DNA of 23,503 bases from 73-13 sp035555435 (GTDB lineage: Bacteria; Actinomycetota; Actinomycetes; Actinomycetales; Microbacteriaceae): assembly GCA_035555435.1 (NCBI GenBank), contig DATMGN010000030.1, positions 1 to 23,503 on the forward strand. The letters run 5' to 3'. Within the stretch, counting starts at the first letter, position 1, and the number at the start of each line of letters is the position of its first letter. The translations under genes and the position numbers were made by a program. Of the stretch, positions 7,478 through 15,154 are shown one piece after another. The notes below the pieces were generated by a model, which searched no databases, was not told the origin of the DNA, and saw nothing but the letters and a program-made list of their open reading frames with translations.

Positions 7478-7975
7478 CTACGCCACCAGAGTGGCGAAGC
7501 CGGCGCGATGCCATACGAGCGGCTGGTGGCCGAAGTCGTGCCCGAGTCCCTGCACCTGGAGCACGATGAGATCGTGATCCCCGGCCGGATAGGTGTGGGC
7601 GACGGTGCACTCGAGCCACACGGGGGCGCCCGGGAGGAAGATCGCGCCGCTGTCGCTCTCGGCGTACTCGATCCCAGCGAAGCGCGCCGCTTTGTCACGT
7701 GCCGCGAGTTGTCGGGTCACCGGCGCGTGGGTCTCGCCGAGCACGGAGACGCCGATGGTCTCGGCGCGGGTGAGCTCCGGCCAAGTGGACGAGGATCTCT
7801 GCACGGCGAAGGCGACGAGGGGAGGGTCCTGCGACACTCCTACCGTGAACGACGAGGCGATGAGCACCGTCGGCTCGCGATCGACCACTGCAGCGAGGGC
7901 GGCGACCCCGCAAGGGAAGCCTGCGAAGGCCTCCCGCAGCAGCATCGTGTCATCCTCGTATCGGGCGACTACCAT
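7478..7975 (-). CDS. Flavin reductase, FMN-binding split-barrel (HpaC/RutF-like)
   Basis: 165 residues from ATG 7975, five bases after GAGGAG. The opening REAFAGFPCGVAALAA and VLIASSFTVGVSQDPPLVAF are the conserved beginning of the Flavin_Reduct family (compare the FxxGVxVVT and SFxxVSLDPPL signatures), and the late DHDLIVLQVQGLGHD segment matches its closing strand. Members reduce FMN or FAD with NAD(P)H and hand it to a partner monooxygenase. This is a different fold from the neighbouring SsuE-like reductase, so the block encodes two unrelated FMNH2 suppliers for two monooxygenases. There is a 107-bp gap upstream with dyads, so it may have its own promoter. Confidence 0.88.
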   Translation of the reverse strand: MVVARYEDDTMLLREAFAGFPCGVAALAAVVDREPTVLIASSFTVGVSQDPPLVAFAVQRSSSTWPELTRAETIGVSVLGETHAPVTRQLAARDKAARFAGIEYAESDSGAIFLPGAPVWLECTVAHTYPAGDHDLIVLQVQGLGHDFGHQPLVWHRAGFATLVA

Positions 7976-8001
7976 GACGACTCCTCACTGGTGCTGACGT
8001 C

Positions 8002-8042
8002 CTGCGACAAGCTCATCGCAGCTCGGTTTCACCACGATGAAA
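8002..8042 (-). promoter_or_regulatory. Two adjacent dyads upstream of the flavin reductase
   Basis: Positions 8002-8021 hold inverted arms CTGCGA and TCGCAG around 8 bases. Positions 8027-8042 hold TTTCA and TGAAA around 6 bases. Both lie 27-67 bp before the flavin reductase start, in the largest gap of the distal half of the operon. They could be operator sites for an internal promoter or RNA hairpins. No regulator can be assigned. Confidence 0.3.
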
Positions 8043-8082
8043 GCGACGTAACGGATCGTTGCGCCGCATTCGCCCCCGGAGA

Positions 8083-9039
8083 TCAGCCCTTCCCAGTGCG
8101 GTTGAGTCCGAGTGTCGGCGGCAGATCGCGGACCGGCGCGATCTCCTCGATCGCGGTGAGCAGCGCCGCATCGAGCTCGAGATCGCCGTAGCTCGCGTTC
8201 TGGCGGATCTGCGCGACCTTCGAGGAGCCGGCGATCACCGACTTCACCGCCGGCCGGGACAGGAGCCAGCCGAACGCGAGTTCGGTGAGCGTCCGCTCGT
8301 GCGCCTCGGCGAGCTCGGCGAGCCGGTCGACGATCCCGAGGTTCTCCTCGGTCATGAGCGAGCCGCCGAGGCGCGCGTCCTTCTGGAAGCGAGCGCCGCC
8401 CTCGCCCCCGACCCGGTACTTGCCGGTGAGCAGTCCGACCGCGAGGGGGAAGAAGGGCACGAACGACCGCTCCCGATCCGCGAGCGCGCCCAAGAGTCCG
8501 CGGTCGACGGCGCGGACGAGGAGGCTGTACTCGTTCTGCACGGCGGCGAAGTGCGCCGGGGCCGGGGTCTCGTCGGCGGCGACGAACTCCTCGAGCGTCG
8601 TGTTCGAGGTGCCGACCTCCCGCACCTTGCCCGCCTGGATGAGCTCGGCGAGGGCGCCGAGCGTGTCGGCGAGCGGGACGTCGGCATCGGGCTCGTGCTG
8701 CCAGTAGAGGTCGATGTAGTCCGTCTGCAGGCGCCGCAGGCTCGCCTCGACCGCGGTGCGGACGTATGCGGGCGACGAGCCGTACAGGCCGGGCCCCATG
8801 CTCTTCCCGAACTTCGTCGCGATCACGACCTCGTCCCGGCGCCCCCGGAGCGCCTTCCCCAAGTACTCCTCACTCTGTCCGAGGCCGTAGGTGTCCGAGC
8901 TGTCGAAGTGGGTGATGCCGGCGTCGATCGCCGCCGAGATCACCTCGATGCTGTCGGCCTCGTCGAGGGTGCGGCCGAACTGATTGCAGCCGAGGCCGAT
9001 GACCGAGACGTCGAGGCCGCCGATTCTGCGGGTCTGCAT
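8083..9039 (-). CDS. Aldo/keto reductase
   Basis: 318 residues from ATG 9039. The (beta/alpha)8 NADPH-dependent family is clear: the catalytic tetrad is D46, Y51 (FDSSDTYG), K76 (ATKFG) and H115 (YWQHEPD). GTSN (about 152-155) and the closing IAGSSKVAQIRQN segment, which binds the cofactor phosphate, are also present. It most resembles AKRs of the voltage-gated-channel-beta/perakine-reductase-like group, which reduce aldehydes or ketones. It lies 21 bp after the MFS gene in the operon. Inference: it reduces the carbonyl compound left after oxidative cleavage by the LLM monooxygenases. The substrate is unproven. Confidence 0.92.
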   Translation of the reverse strand: MQTRRIGGLDVSVIGLGCNQFGRTLDEADSIEVISAAIDAGITHFDSSDTYGLGQSEEYLGKALRGRRDEVVIATKFGKSMGPGLYGSSPAYVRTAVEASLRRLQTDYIDLYWQHEPDADVPLADTLGALAELIQAGKVREVGTSNTTLEEFVAADETPAPAHFAAVQNEYSLLVRAVDRGLLGALADRERSFVPFFPLAVGLLTGKYRVGGEGGARFQKDARLGGSLMTEENLGIVDRLAELAEAHERTLTELAFGWLLSRPAVKSVIAGSSKVAQIRQNASYGDLELDAALLTAIEEIAPVRDLPPTLGLNRTGKG

Positions 9040-9060
9040 GGATGCTCCTTCGGTGCGGTG

Positions 9061-10311
9061 TCACGAGACGGGACGGGTGATCGTGGCGCGGCGCTTCGCA
9101 TCCATCCGGACCAGGACGAACGCGGCGAGTATCGCGGTGACGCAAAGGACTGCCAGACCCTGGAATCCGAGGGCGAAGGTGCCGGTCGCATCCATCACGG
9201 CACCGAGCGCGATCGAGGAGACGAGCGCGCCGACGTTCGCGAACATGTTTCCGATGCCGGTCACGAGCCCGGCGAAGTCGCGGCTGATGAAGAGGAGCGG
9301 GATCTCGAAGATCGGACCGAAGTAGACCTGGATGAAGGCGGCCTGCACGAGGACGAGGACGATCACCGCCCACATGGGTGCGACGGGGATGAGCGCGAGC
9401 GTGACCGCGAGCACCGCGACGGCGACGAGGACGACGTAGGTGGGACGCCGCAGGATGTCCGAGACAAGACCCCCGTAGACGTTCGACAGGGCGGTGAGCC
9501 CGGCGCCGAGCGCGATGATCCATCCCGCCGCCTCGAGTGTCAGCCCCTTCTCGTCGACCAGGAAACTCGGGGTCCAGAGCGTGATCGCGTTCGCCACCGC
9601 GAAGCGGACGAACTGCACCCAGCAGCAGATCCAGAGCGCGGCGCTCGCGAACACGTTGCCGACGCCGGGTGGAAGGAGCACCCGATGCGCCTTCGTCCGA
9701 GTCGGTCCCGGGTGCCCCAGCGTGATGTGAAGCAGGAGCAGCCCGCCCGCGATGGCGATGAAGATCGCGAAGGTGAGCCGCCAGCCGAGCGGACCGACGA
9801 GCAGCGGGCCGAAGATGCTCAGGAAGATGTTCGCCGAGAAGCCGCCGGCGACGTAGAGCCCGCTCGCGAGCGCGCGCCGATCGTCCCGGAACTGGGCGGT
9901 CATGAGCTGCATCCCCGAGGCGAACATGAGCGAGCGGAAGAACCCGATCGCGCCCATCGTCATGAGCATGAGCGTGAAGTCGGTCTGCAGGCAGAAGGCG
10001 AAGAGCAGCACCACGATGCCGATGAGACCGATGTCGAAGACGCGCTTCGGCCGGAATCGGTCCGCGAGATGGCCCGCGGGGATCTGCATGATCGCATAGG
10101 TGAGCGTGCAGGCCGCCGCGAGGCCGCCCCCCTCCGCGAAGGTGAGTCCCAGCTCCGGACGGATCAGCGGGAGGAAGAGCGCCACACCGCCGAGCACCAT
10201 CGCCTGCGTGCCCTGGTTGAGCACGACGAGGAGGATCCGCACCCACTTGAGCACGGCGGACGGCGCCCCGCCGCCTTCGACCGGCAGGACCATGCTCACC
10301 GGGCCAGTCAA
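9061..10311 (-). CDS. MFS transporter (downstream member of a tandem pair)
   Basis: 416 residues from TTG 10311-10309, which overlaps the TGA of the preceding MFS gene (TTGA); translation is probably coupled. An in-frame GTG (10299) or ATG (10293) is possible, but neither has a properly spaced ribosome site. Twelve hydrophobic helices are visible, with the MFS motif A loop AGHLADRFRPKRVF between TM2 and TM3. It is a clear paralogue of its upstream neighbour: LNQGTQAMVLGGVALFLPLI here aligns with LNQSTQALILSGLALFLPII there. Likely a proton-coupled importer or exporter of the pathway substrate or product; direction and substrate are unknown. Confidence 0.88.
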   Translation of the reverse strand: MTGPVSMVLPVEGGGAPSAVLKWVRILLVVLNQGTQAMVLGGVALFLPLIRPELGLTFAEGGGLAAACTLTYAIMQIPAGHLADRFRPKRVFDIGLIGIVVLLFAFCLQTDFTLMLMTMGAIGFFRSLMFASGMQLMTAQFRDDRRALASGLYVAGGFSANIFLSIFGPLLVGPLGWRLTFAIFIAIAGGLLLLHITLGHPGPTRTKAHRVLLPPGVGNVFASAALWICCWVQFVRFAVANAITLWTPSFLVDEKGLTLEAAGWIIALGAGLTALSNVYGGLVSDILRRPTYVVLVAVAVLAVTLALIPVAPMWAVIVLVLVQAAFIQVYFGPIFEIPLLFISRDFAGLVTGIGNMFANVGALVSSIALGAVMDATGTFALGFQGLAVLCVTAILAAFVLVRMDAKRRATITRPVS

Positions 10312-11582
10312 CTCGCGTGCCGTTTCCCGCTCGTGTCACCGATGTGAATCGAGCGTTGCGCCGCAGCCAGCCCGGCGACACGCCGCCGATCCAGGCGGAC
10401 GATCGCGACCGCCGCCGCCGCGGAGAGCAGGCAGAGTCCGGCGAGAAGATAGAAGCCGGTGCTGAAGGTGCCGGCCTGATCCCGCAGCCAGCCCATGGTG
10501 AGCGCGGCGGCAAGTCCGCCAAGGTTCGCGAAACCGTTTGCGATCGCCGATGACAGACCGGTCGTGCCAGGGCCGAGGAAGAGGACCGGGATCTCCAGCA
10601 GCGGGCCGAAGTAGACCTGGACGAAGGCGGACTGCAGCGTGACGAGGGCGAGGATGAGCCAGACCGACTCTGCACTCGGAAGCAGTGCGATCGTCCCGCC
10701 GAGGACGAGCACGGAGACGAGCACGACTTGCGCGGGCCGCCGCAGCACGTCGGAGACGAGCCCGCCGAAGCCGTTCGCGAGCGCCGTGATGAGTGCCCCG
10801 ACCGCGACGACGACGCCGACGAGCCCGAGGTCGATCCCACGATCCTCGACCATGAAGCTCGGCAGCCAGTAGCTCACGCCGCTCGCGATCGCGAAGCGGC
10901 AGAACTGGATCCAGCAGCACAGCCACAAGACCCCGCTGCCGAAGACCAGCCGGAGGTCCGCCTTGCCCGACGGCCTCGATTCGGGCTTCGCCGGCCCCGG
11001 CGCCCCGGCGAACCACTGGAGCGCGATGAGCACCAGCCCGTACGCGGCGAAGACGATAAACATGCCGCGCCAGCCGATGAACTGCACGAGCACCGGGCCG
11101 AGCGCGGCGAGCGCGATGTTCGAGGAGAAGCCTCCAGCGAGGTAGATGCCCATCGCGGTCGCGCGGCGGTTCGTGGCGAACTGGCTCGTCATGAGCCGGA
11201 CACCCGCGGGGAACATGAGCGAGCGGAACACGCCGAGCACGATGAGGTTGACGAGGAGCAGCCAGAACTCGGTGGCGAGCGCGAAGGTCGCGGTGAAGAC
11301 GGAGACCCCGATGAGCGCGATGAGGAACTGCCGCTTCGGCGTCATCCGGTCGGCGAGGTAGCCGGCGGGCAGCTGGACGACGGCGTAGGCGGCGATGTTC
11401 ACGGCGGCTAGGACGCCGGACTGCGCGAAGGTGAGGCCGAGGTCCTGGCGAATGATCGGCAGGAACAGCGCGAGCCCGCTGAGAATGAGCGCCTGGGTGC
11501 TCTGATTGAGCGCGATGAGCACGACGTTGAACACCCGGGAGGGAAGGTGTCCCGTCGCCTCCCCGGCGAGGACGTCGGTCAC
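10308..11582 (-). CDS. MFS transporter (upstream member of a tandem pair)
   Basis: 424 residues. The open frame extends upstream through the regulator gene, but the start is GTG 11582-11580, overlapping the TGA of the GntR gene as GTGA, the usual coupling arrangement. Twelve helices; motif A loop AGYLADRMTPKRQF; a cytoplasmic loop of about 20 residues (PGPAKPESRPSGKADLRLV) between the two six-helix halves. A tandem paralogue follows at once. The GntR-MFS-MFS order with overlapping codons shows the three are expressed as one unit, so the regulator probably senses the transported compound. Substrate unknown. Confidence 0.9.
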   Translation of the reverse strand: MTDVLAGEATGHLPSRVFNVVLIALNQSTQALILSGLALFLPIIRQDLGLTFAQSGVLAAVNIAAYAVVQLPAGYLADRMTPKRQFLIALIGVSVFTATFALATEFWLLLVNLIVLGVFRSLMFPAGVRLMTSQFATNRRATAMGIYLAGGFSSNIALAALGPVLVQFIGWRGMFIVFAAYGLVLIALQWFAGAPGPAKPESRPSGKADLRLVFGSGVLWLCCWIQFCRFAIASGVSYWLPSFMVEDRGIDLGLVGVVVAVGALITALANGFGGLVSDVLRRPAQVVLVSVLVLGGTIALLPSAESVWLILALVTLQSAFVQVYFGPLLEIPVLFLGPGTTGLSSAIANGFANLGGLAAALTMGWLRDQAGTFSTGFYLLAGLCLLSAAAAVAIVRLDRRRVAGLAAAQRSIHIGDTSGKRHAS

Positions 11583-12385
11583 GAGTACTTCACCGTGCCG
11601 CTCTCCGCGATCGACCCCGAGTAGTACATCGCGTAGCGGTCGCCTCGAAACTGCCCGAAGCTGAGCTGGAGCGGCGTGCCGCTCGGATCGCGGAGCAGGA
11701 TCTCGCGCTGCAGCAGTGGCGCGCCGGGCCGGACGCCGAGCAGGTTCGCCGTGCGCTCTTCGGCCATCACCGCCTCGACGCAGACGTCGAGCACGCCGTA
11801 TTCGATGCCGCGCATGTAGTCGAGCAGGGCGCGTTCCGACCGCGGGGCGTTGTCGTCGAGCGCGAGCGGCGGAGTCTCCTCCGGGCTGCGGTCGAGGTGC
11901 GCGCCGTAGTAGGTGAAGTGGACCGACCCCGGCTCCCCGTCGAGCAGCACGACGTGCTCCCGAAGCACGACCGGCGACTCGGGCGGCAGCTGGAGGAGCG
12001 AGGTGACGAACTCGGGCGCCTCGATCTGCCGCCGGTCGAGCTCCTTGATCGTCGCCTTGTGCAGCGGGTTCGCCTCGTACAGCGAGCTGGGGTAGCCGAG
12101 CGGGACGCTCGTCACCCACCGCTCGACCCGAGTGCCCTCCCCCGAGTGACGGCTCAGGATGCCGTCGCGGGCGAGCATGCCGAGCGCCTCGCGGACGGCG
12201 CGCCGAGTCGCGCTCAGCTGCGCCATGAGGTCCTGCTCGAAGAGGTGATTGCCTTCCCAGAAGTAGCCTCGGCGGAGCGCCGATCGGAGCAGCGCGTAGA
12301 CGCGCCGGGGGGAGTTGTGCCGATCGGACCGCTCTTCGCGCTTGACCGCGAGGTAGCTGTTGCGATCGAAGGTGCCATGTGACAC
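11579..12385 (-). CDS. GntR/HutC-family regulator with UTRA ligand domain
   Basis: 268 residues from GTG 12385, five bases after AGGAGG. Residues about 28-90 are a GntR winged helix (LSATRRAVREALGMLARDGI followed by the wing HSGEGTRV). Residues about 110-262 are a UTRA domain: VVLREHVVLLDGEPGSVHFTYY, the mid-domain VLDVCVEAVMAEERTANLL, and the closing PLLQREILLRDPSGTPLQLS strand pair. UTRA domains bind small effectors and alter DNA binding. It sits in the middle of the operon, 46 bp after the first LLM gene and overlapping the MFS gene, so it is probably autoregulated. The candidate operators are the dyads near 20830-20847 and 20895-20916. Confidence 0.92.
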   Translation of the reverse strand: MSHGTFDRNSYLAVKREERSDRHNSPRRVYALLRSALRRGYFWEGNHLFEQDLMAQLSATRRAVREALGMLARDGILSRHSGEGTRVERWVTSVPLGYPSSLYEANPLHKATIKELDRRQIEAPEFVTSLLQLPPESPVVLREHVVLLDGEPGSVHFTYYGAHLDRSPEETPPLALDDNAPRSERALLDYMRGIEYGVLDVCVEAVMAEERTANLLGVRPGAPLLQREILLRDPSGTPLQLSFGQFRGDRYAMYYSGSIAESGTVKYS

Positions 12386-12431
12386 GTGCGCCTCCTAGGG
12401 GTTGGCGGGGCCGGTTGCGAATGGGCGGGGT

Positions 12432-13769
12432 CTAGAACTCCATGAGGCTGTCGCGAAGGGTGGTGCCGGCGAAGCCGGTGCGGGACAGGCCTTGCCGCTG
12501 CAACGCGGGGACGAGCCCGTCGACGACCTCCGTGACGTATCGCCGGGTCACTCGCGGGCTGGAGATCAGGTATCCGTCACCGCCCACCTCGGCCATGACA
12601 TCGCCCATCTGGGCTGCGACTGCGTCCGGAGTGCCGATGATGTCGAGCGACGAGTTCGCCCGGCCCGACGTCTGCACGAGTTCGCGGAGCGTCTTCGACC
12701 TGTCGATCCCGACCCCGCCGCCGCGGAGAAAGTTCGCGAGCGTCGCCTGATGGCCGTTCGTCTGGAGCTCGGGCAGTGGCGCATCGAGGTCGAACTGGCT
12801 GAAGTCGATGCCCGCCTTCGCCGACATCTGCGCGAGCCGGAGCGCCGGGTCGACCCGATAGGCCGCATCCTTCATCGCCTCGTAGGCGACGTCCGCGTCC
12901 TCCTGCGTCTCCGCGATGAGCGGATTGAGCATGAAGAGGATCTTCACGTCGGAGGGCTTGCGGCCGAACTTCGCCATCCGAGCGTGGATGTCGTCCACGA
13001 AGGACTTCATCACGGGGACGGACCAATCATTGTTGATGATGACCTCGGCGTGCTTCGCGGCGAAGTCCCGACCGGCGTTCGAGCCGCCCGCCTGTATATA
13101 GACCGGCCGGTGCTGCGGGGACGGCATCGAGTTGAGCGGCCCCCGCGATCTCAGATATCGCCCCTCGTAGTCGATGGGGCGCACCTTCGTCGGGTCTGTC
13201 ACCGTGCCGGTCGCCTTGTCCATCACGACCGCGTCGGCATCCCAGGAGCCGAAGAGTCGTGAGACGAGGTCGACGTACTCATCCGCGACCGCATATCGTT
13301 CGTCGTGCTCGAGATGGCCCTCGTGCCCGTAGTTCATGGCCGAGAGGTGGTTGCTCCCGGTCACGATGTTCCATGCGACACGGCCGTCGGAGAGGTGGTC
13401 GAGCGTGTTGAGCAGTCGGGCGGCGAGATACGGCGGGTACTCCGAGGTGGGGATCGTCAGTGCGATGCCGATGTGCTCGGTGGCCTCCGCGAGCAGCGGA
13501 ACGTACGGCGCAGGATCGTGCTTCGGGGTGAATATGCCGTTCTTGAGGTAGATGTCGTGCGTGCCGCCGTAGTTGTTCGGTATGTACGACGAGTCCTCCC
13601 AGATGAAGAGGTCGAAGCATGCCCGGTCGAGCATCCTGGCGATGTCGCGCCAGAAGTCCGGCTTGAAGAACTCGCGGCCGTCGGCCTGGCCGAACGGCAC
13701 GTTCCAGCCGTACATGCCGACGCCGTTGCCGGTGAACCAGCCGAGGTGGAAAGGATTCTGATTTCCCAT
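12432..13769 (-). CDS. LLM-class FMN-dependent monooxygenase, NtaA/DmoA family (copy 1)
   Basis: 445 residues from ATG 13769, eight bases after AAGGA. It is a bacterial-luciferase-like TIM barrel: WEDSS (57-61), then TIPTSEYPPYLAARLLNTLD (105-124), SDGRVAWNIVTGS (127-139), and RPVYIQAGGSNAGRDFAAKH (221-240), which lines the FMN site. Length and motifs fit the NtaA/SnaA/DszA/DmoA group, which uses FMNH2 and O2 to cleave C-N or C-S bonds in nitrilotriacetate, EDTA, dibenzothiophene sulfone or dimethyl sulfide. It is the downstream member of a tandem pair; the upstream copy ends 11 bp before. The two differ most between residues 140-205 and 245-330 and near the C terminus, which suggests shifted substrate range. 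Confidence 0.92.
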   Translation of the reverse strand: MGNQNPFHLGWFTGNGVGMYGWNVPFGQADGREFFKPDFWRDIARMLDRACFDLFIWEDSSYIPNNYGGTHDIYLKNGIFTPKHDPAPYVPLLAEATEHIGIALTIPTSEYPPYLAARLLNTLDHLSDGRVAWNIVTGSNHLSAMNYGHEGHLEHDERYAVADEYVDLVSRLFGSWDADAVVMDKATGTVTDPTKVRPIDYEGRYLRSRGPLNSMPSPQHRPVYIQAGGSNAGRDFAAKHAEVIINNDWSVPVMKSFVDDIHARMAKFGRKPSDVKILFMLNPLIAETQEDADVAYEAMKDAAYRVDPALRLAQMSAKAGIDFSQFDLDAPLPELQTNGHQATLANFLRGGGVGIDRSKTLRELVQTSGRANSSLDIIGTPDAVAAQMGDVMAEVGGDGYLISSPRVTRRYVTEVVDGLVPALQRQGLSRTGFAGTTLRDSLMEF

Positions 13770-13780
13770 GACGCGTGTCC

Positions 13781-15118
13781 TTAGAACTCGAAGAGGTTGT
13801 CGCGAAGCGTGGTGTGGCTAAACCCGGTTCGAGCGAGCCCCCGCGCCTGCAGCGCAGGGACGAGTCCGTCGGCGATCTCGTAGACGTATCGGCGCGTCAC
13901 CTTCTGGCTCGAGAAGAGGAAGCCATCGCCCCCGATCTCCGCCATCGCCTCACCCATCTGAGCGGCGATCGAATCGGGCGAGCCGACGATGTCGAGCGAG
14001 GTGTTGCCCCGGATGCCCGACTCGACGAGCTCCCGGAGGGGCTTCGTCCGGTCGATCTCCACGCCGCCGGCACGGAGGAAGTTGGCGAGGATCGCCTGGT
14101 GGCCGTTCGTCGTGAGCTCGGGGAGTGGTTCGTCCATGTCGAACTGGCTGAAGTCGATCCCCGCTTTCGCCGAGATCGCCGCGAGCCGGACCGAGAAGTC
14201 GCCCTTCTGCGCGTTCGCGATGGTCCGCTCGAAGGCGCGTCGGGCGTCCTCGTCCGTTTCCCCGATCGTCGGGTTGAGCATGAAGAGGATCTTCACGTCG
14301 GAGGGCTTGCGGCCGAACTTCGCCATCCGAGCGTGGATGTCGTCCACGAAGGACTTCATCACCGGGATCGATCGATCGTTGTTGATGATGACCTCGGCGT
14401 GCTTCGCGGCGAAGTCCCGACCGGCGTTCGAGCCGCCCGCCTGTATGTAGACCGGCCGGTGCTGCGGGGAGGGCATGGAGTTGAGCGGACCTCGTGACTT
14501 CAGATACTTCCCCTCGTAGAGGATGGGGTGCACCTTGGAGGGGTCCATCACGGTGCCGGTCGCCTTGTCCATCACGACCGCGTCGTGCTCCCAGGAGTGG
14601 AACAGCTGCGACACGAGGTCGACGTACTCGTCCGCGACCGCGTAGCGCTCGTCGTGCGGGAGCTGGCCTGCCTCACCGAAGTTCTGGACGGAGAGGTTGT
14701 TGCTCCCGGTCACGATGTTCCATGCGACGCGGCCGTCGGAGAGGTGGTCGAGCGTGTTGAGCAGTCGGGCGGCGAGATACGGCGGGTACTCCGAGGTGGG
14801 GATCGTCAATGCGATGCCGATGTGCTCCGTCGCCGCCGCGAGCAGCGGGACGTACGGCGCAGGATCGTGCTTCGGCGTGTAGAGCCCGTTCTTGAGGTAG
14901 ATGTCGTGCGTGCCGCCGTAGTTGTTCGGCATGTACGACGAGTCCTCCCAGATGAAGAGGTCGAAGCACGCCCGGTCGAGGGTGCGGGCGATGTCGCGCC
15001 AGAAATCGGGTCTGAAGAACTCGCGGCCGTCGGCCTGGCCGAACGGCACGTTCCAGCCGTACATGCCGACGCCGTTGCCGGTGAACCAGCCGAGGTGGAA
15101 AGGATTCTGATTGCTCAT
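13781..15118 (-). CDS. LLM-class FMN-dependent monooxygenase, NtaA/DmoA family (copy 2)
   Basis: 445 residues from ATG 15118, with GGAG eight bases upstream; a two-codon ATG-CAA-TGA minigene overlaps the start. It has the same LLM motifs as the next gene (TIPTSEYPPYLAARLLNTLD, SDGRVAWNIVTGS, RPVYIQAGGSNAGRDFAAKH), and by eye the first 140 residues are about 94% identical. It departs after the TGS motif: NLSVQNFGEAGQLP here against HLSAMNYGHEGHLE in copy 1. It differs again where the substrate lid is expected, ERTIANAQKGDFSVRLAAIS against AMKDAAYRVDPALRLAQMS. It follows the ABC ATPase genes by 36 bp and probably oxidises the compound they import, with FMNH2 from the two reductases downstream. 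Confidence 0.92.
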   Translation of the reverse strand: MSNQNPFHLGWFTGNGVGMYGWNVPFGQADGREFFRPDFWRDIARTLDRACFDLFIWEDSSYMPNNYGGTHDIYLKNGLYTPKHDPAPYVPLLAAATEHIGIALTIPTSEYPPYLAARLLNTLDHLSDGRVAWNIVTGSNNLSVQNFGEAGQLPHDERYAVADEYVDLVSQLFHSWEHDAVVMDKATGTVMDPSKVHPILYEGKYLKSRGPLNSMPSPQHRPVYIQAGGSNAGRDFAAKHAEVIINNDRSIPVMKSFVDDIHARMAKFGRKPSDVKILFMLNPTIGETDEDARRAFERTIANAQKGDFSVRLAAISAKAGIDFSQFDMDEPLPELTTNGHQAILANFLRAGGVEIDRTKPLRELVESGIRGNTSLDIVGSPDSIAAQMGEAMAEIGGDGFLFSSQKVTRRYVYEIADGLVPALQARGLARTGFSHTTLRDNLFEF

Positions 15119-15154
15119 TGCATTGGCTCCAGAGGTTGGGCGGGTGCGGTGGGT

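Larger units (their letters stand above)
12432..15118 (-). repeat. Tandem gene duplication of the two LLM monooxygenases
   Basis: Both ORFs are 445 codons, offset by 1349 bp. Long stretches are identical including silent positions: 12925-13013 equals 14274-14362 (89 bp), and the run at 13030-13097 (68 bp) recurs at the same offset, as does much of the first 140 codons. Elsewhere the copies differ freely. This mosaic suggests gene conversion or very uneven selection after duplication. Confidence 0.85.

Noticed and set aside
7414..7698. Longer N terminus of the SsuE-like FMN reductase
   Set aside because: It would overlap the flavin reductase gene and precede the conserved flavodoxin-type start. 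ATG 7413 has a strong ribosome site.
8059..10347. A 762-codon plus-strand open frame opposite the aldo/keto reductase and MFS genes
   Set aside because: Its translation is Arg/Glu/Asp-rich with no domain, and it lies antisense to two clearly conserved proteins. It is a GC-driven shadow frame.
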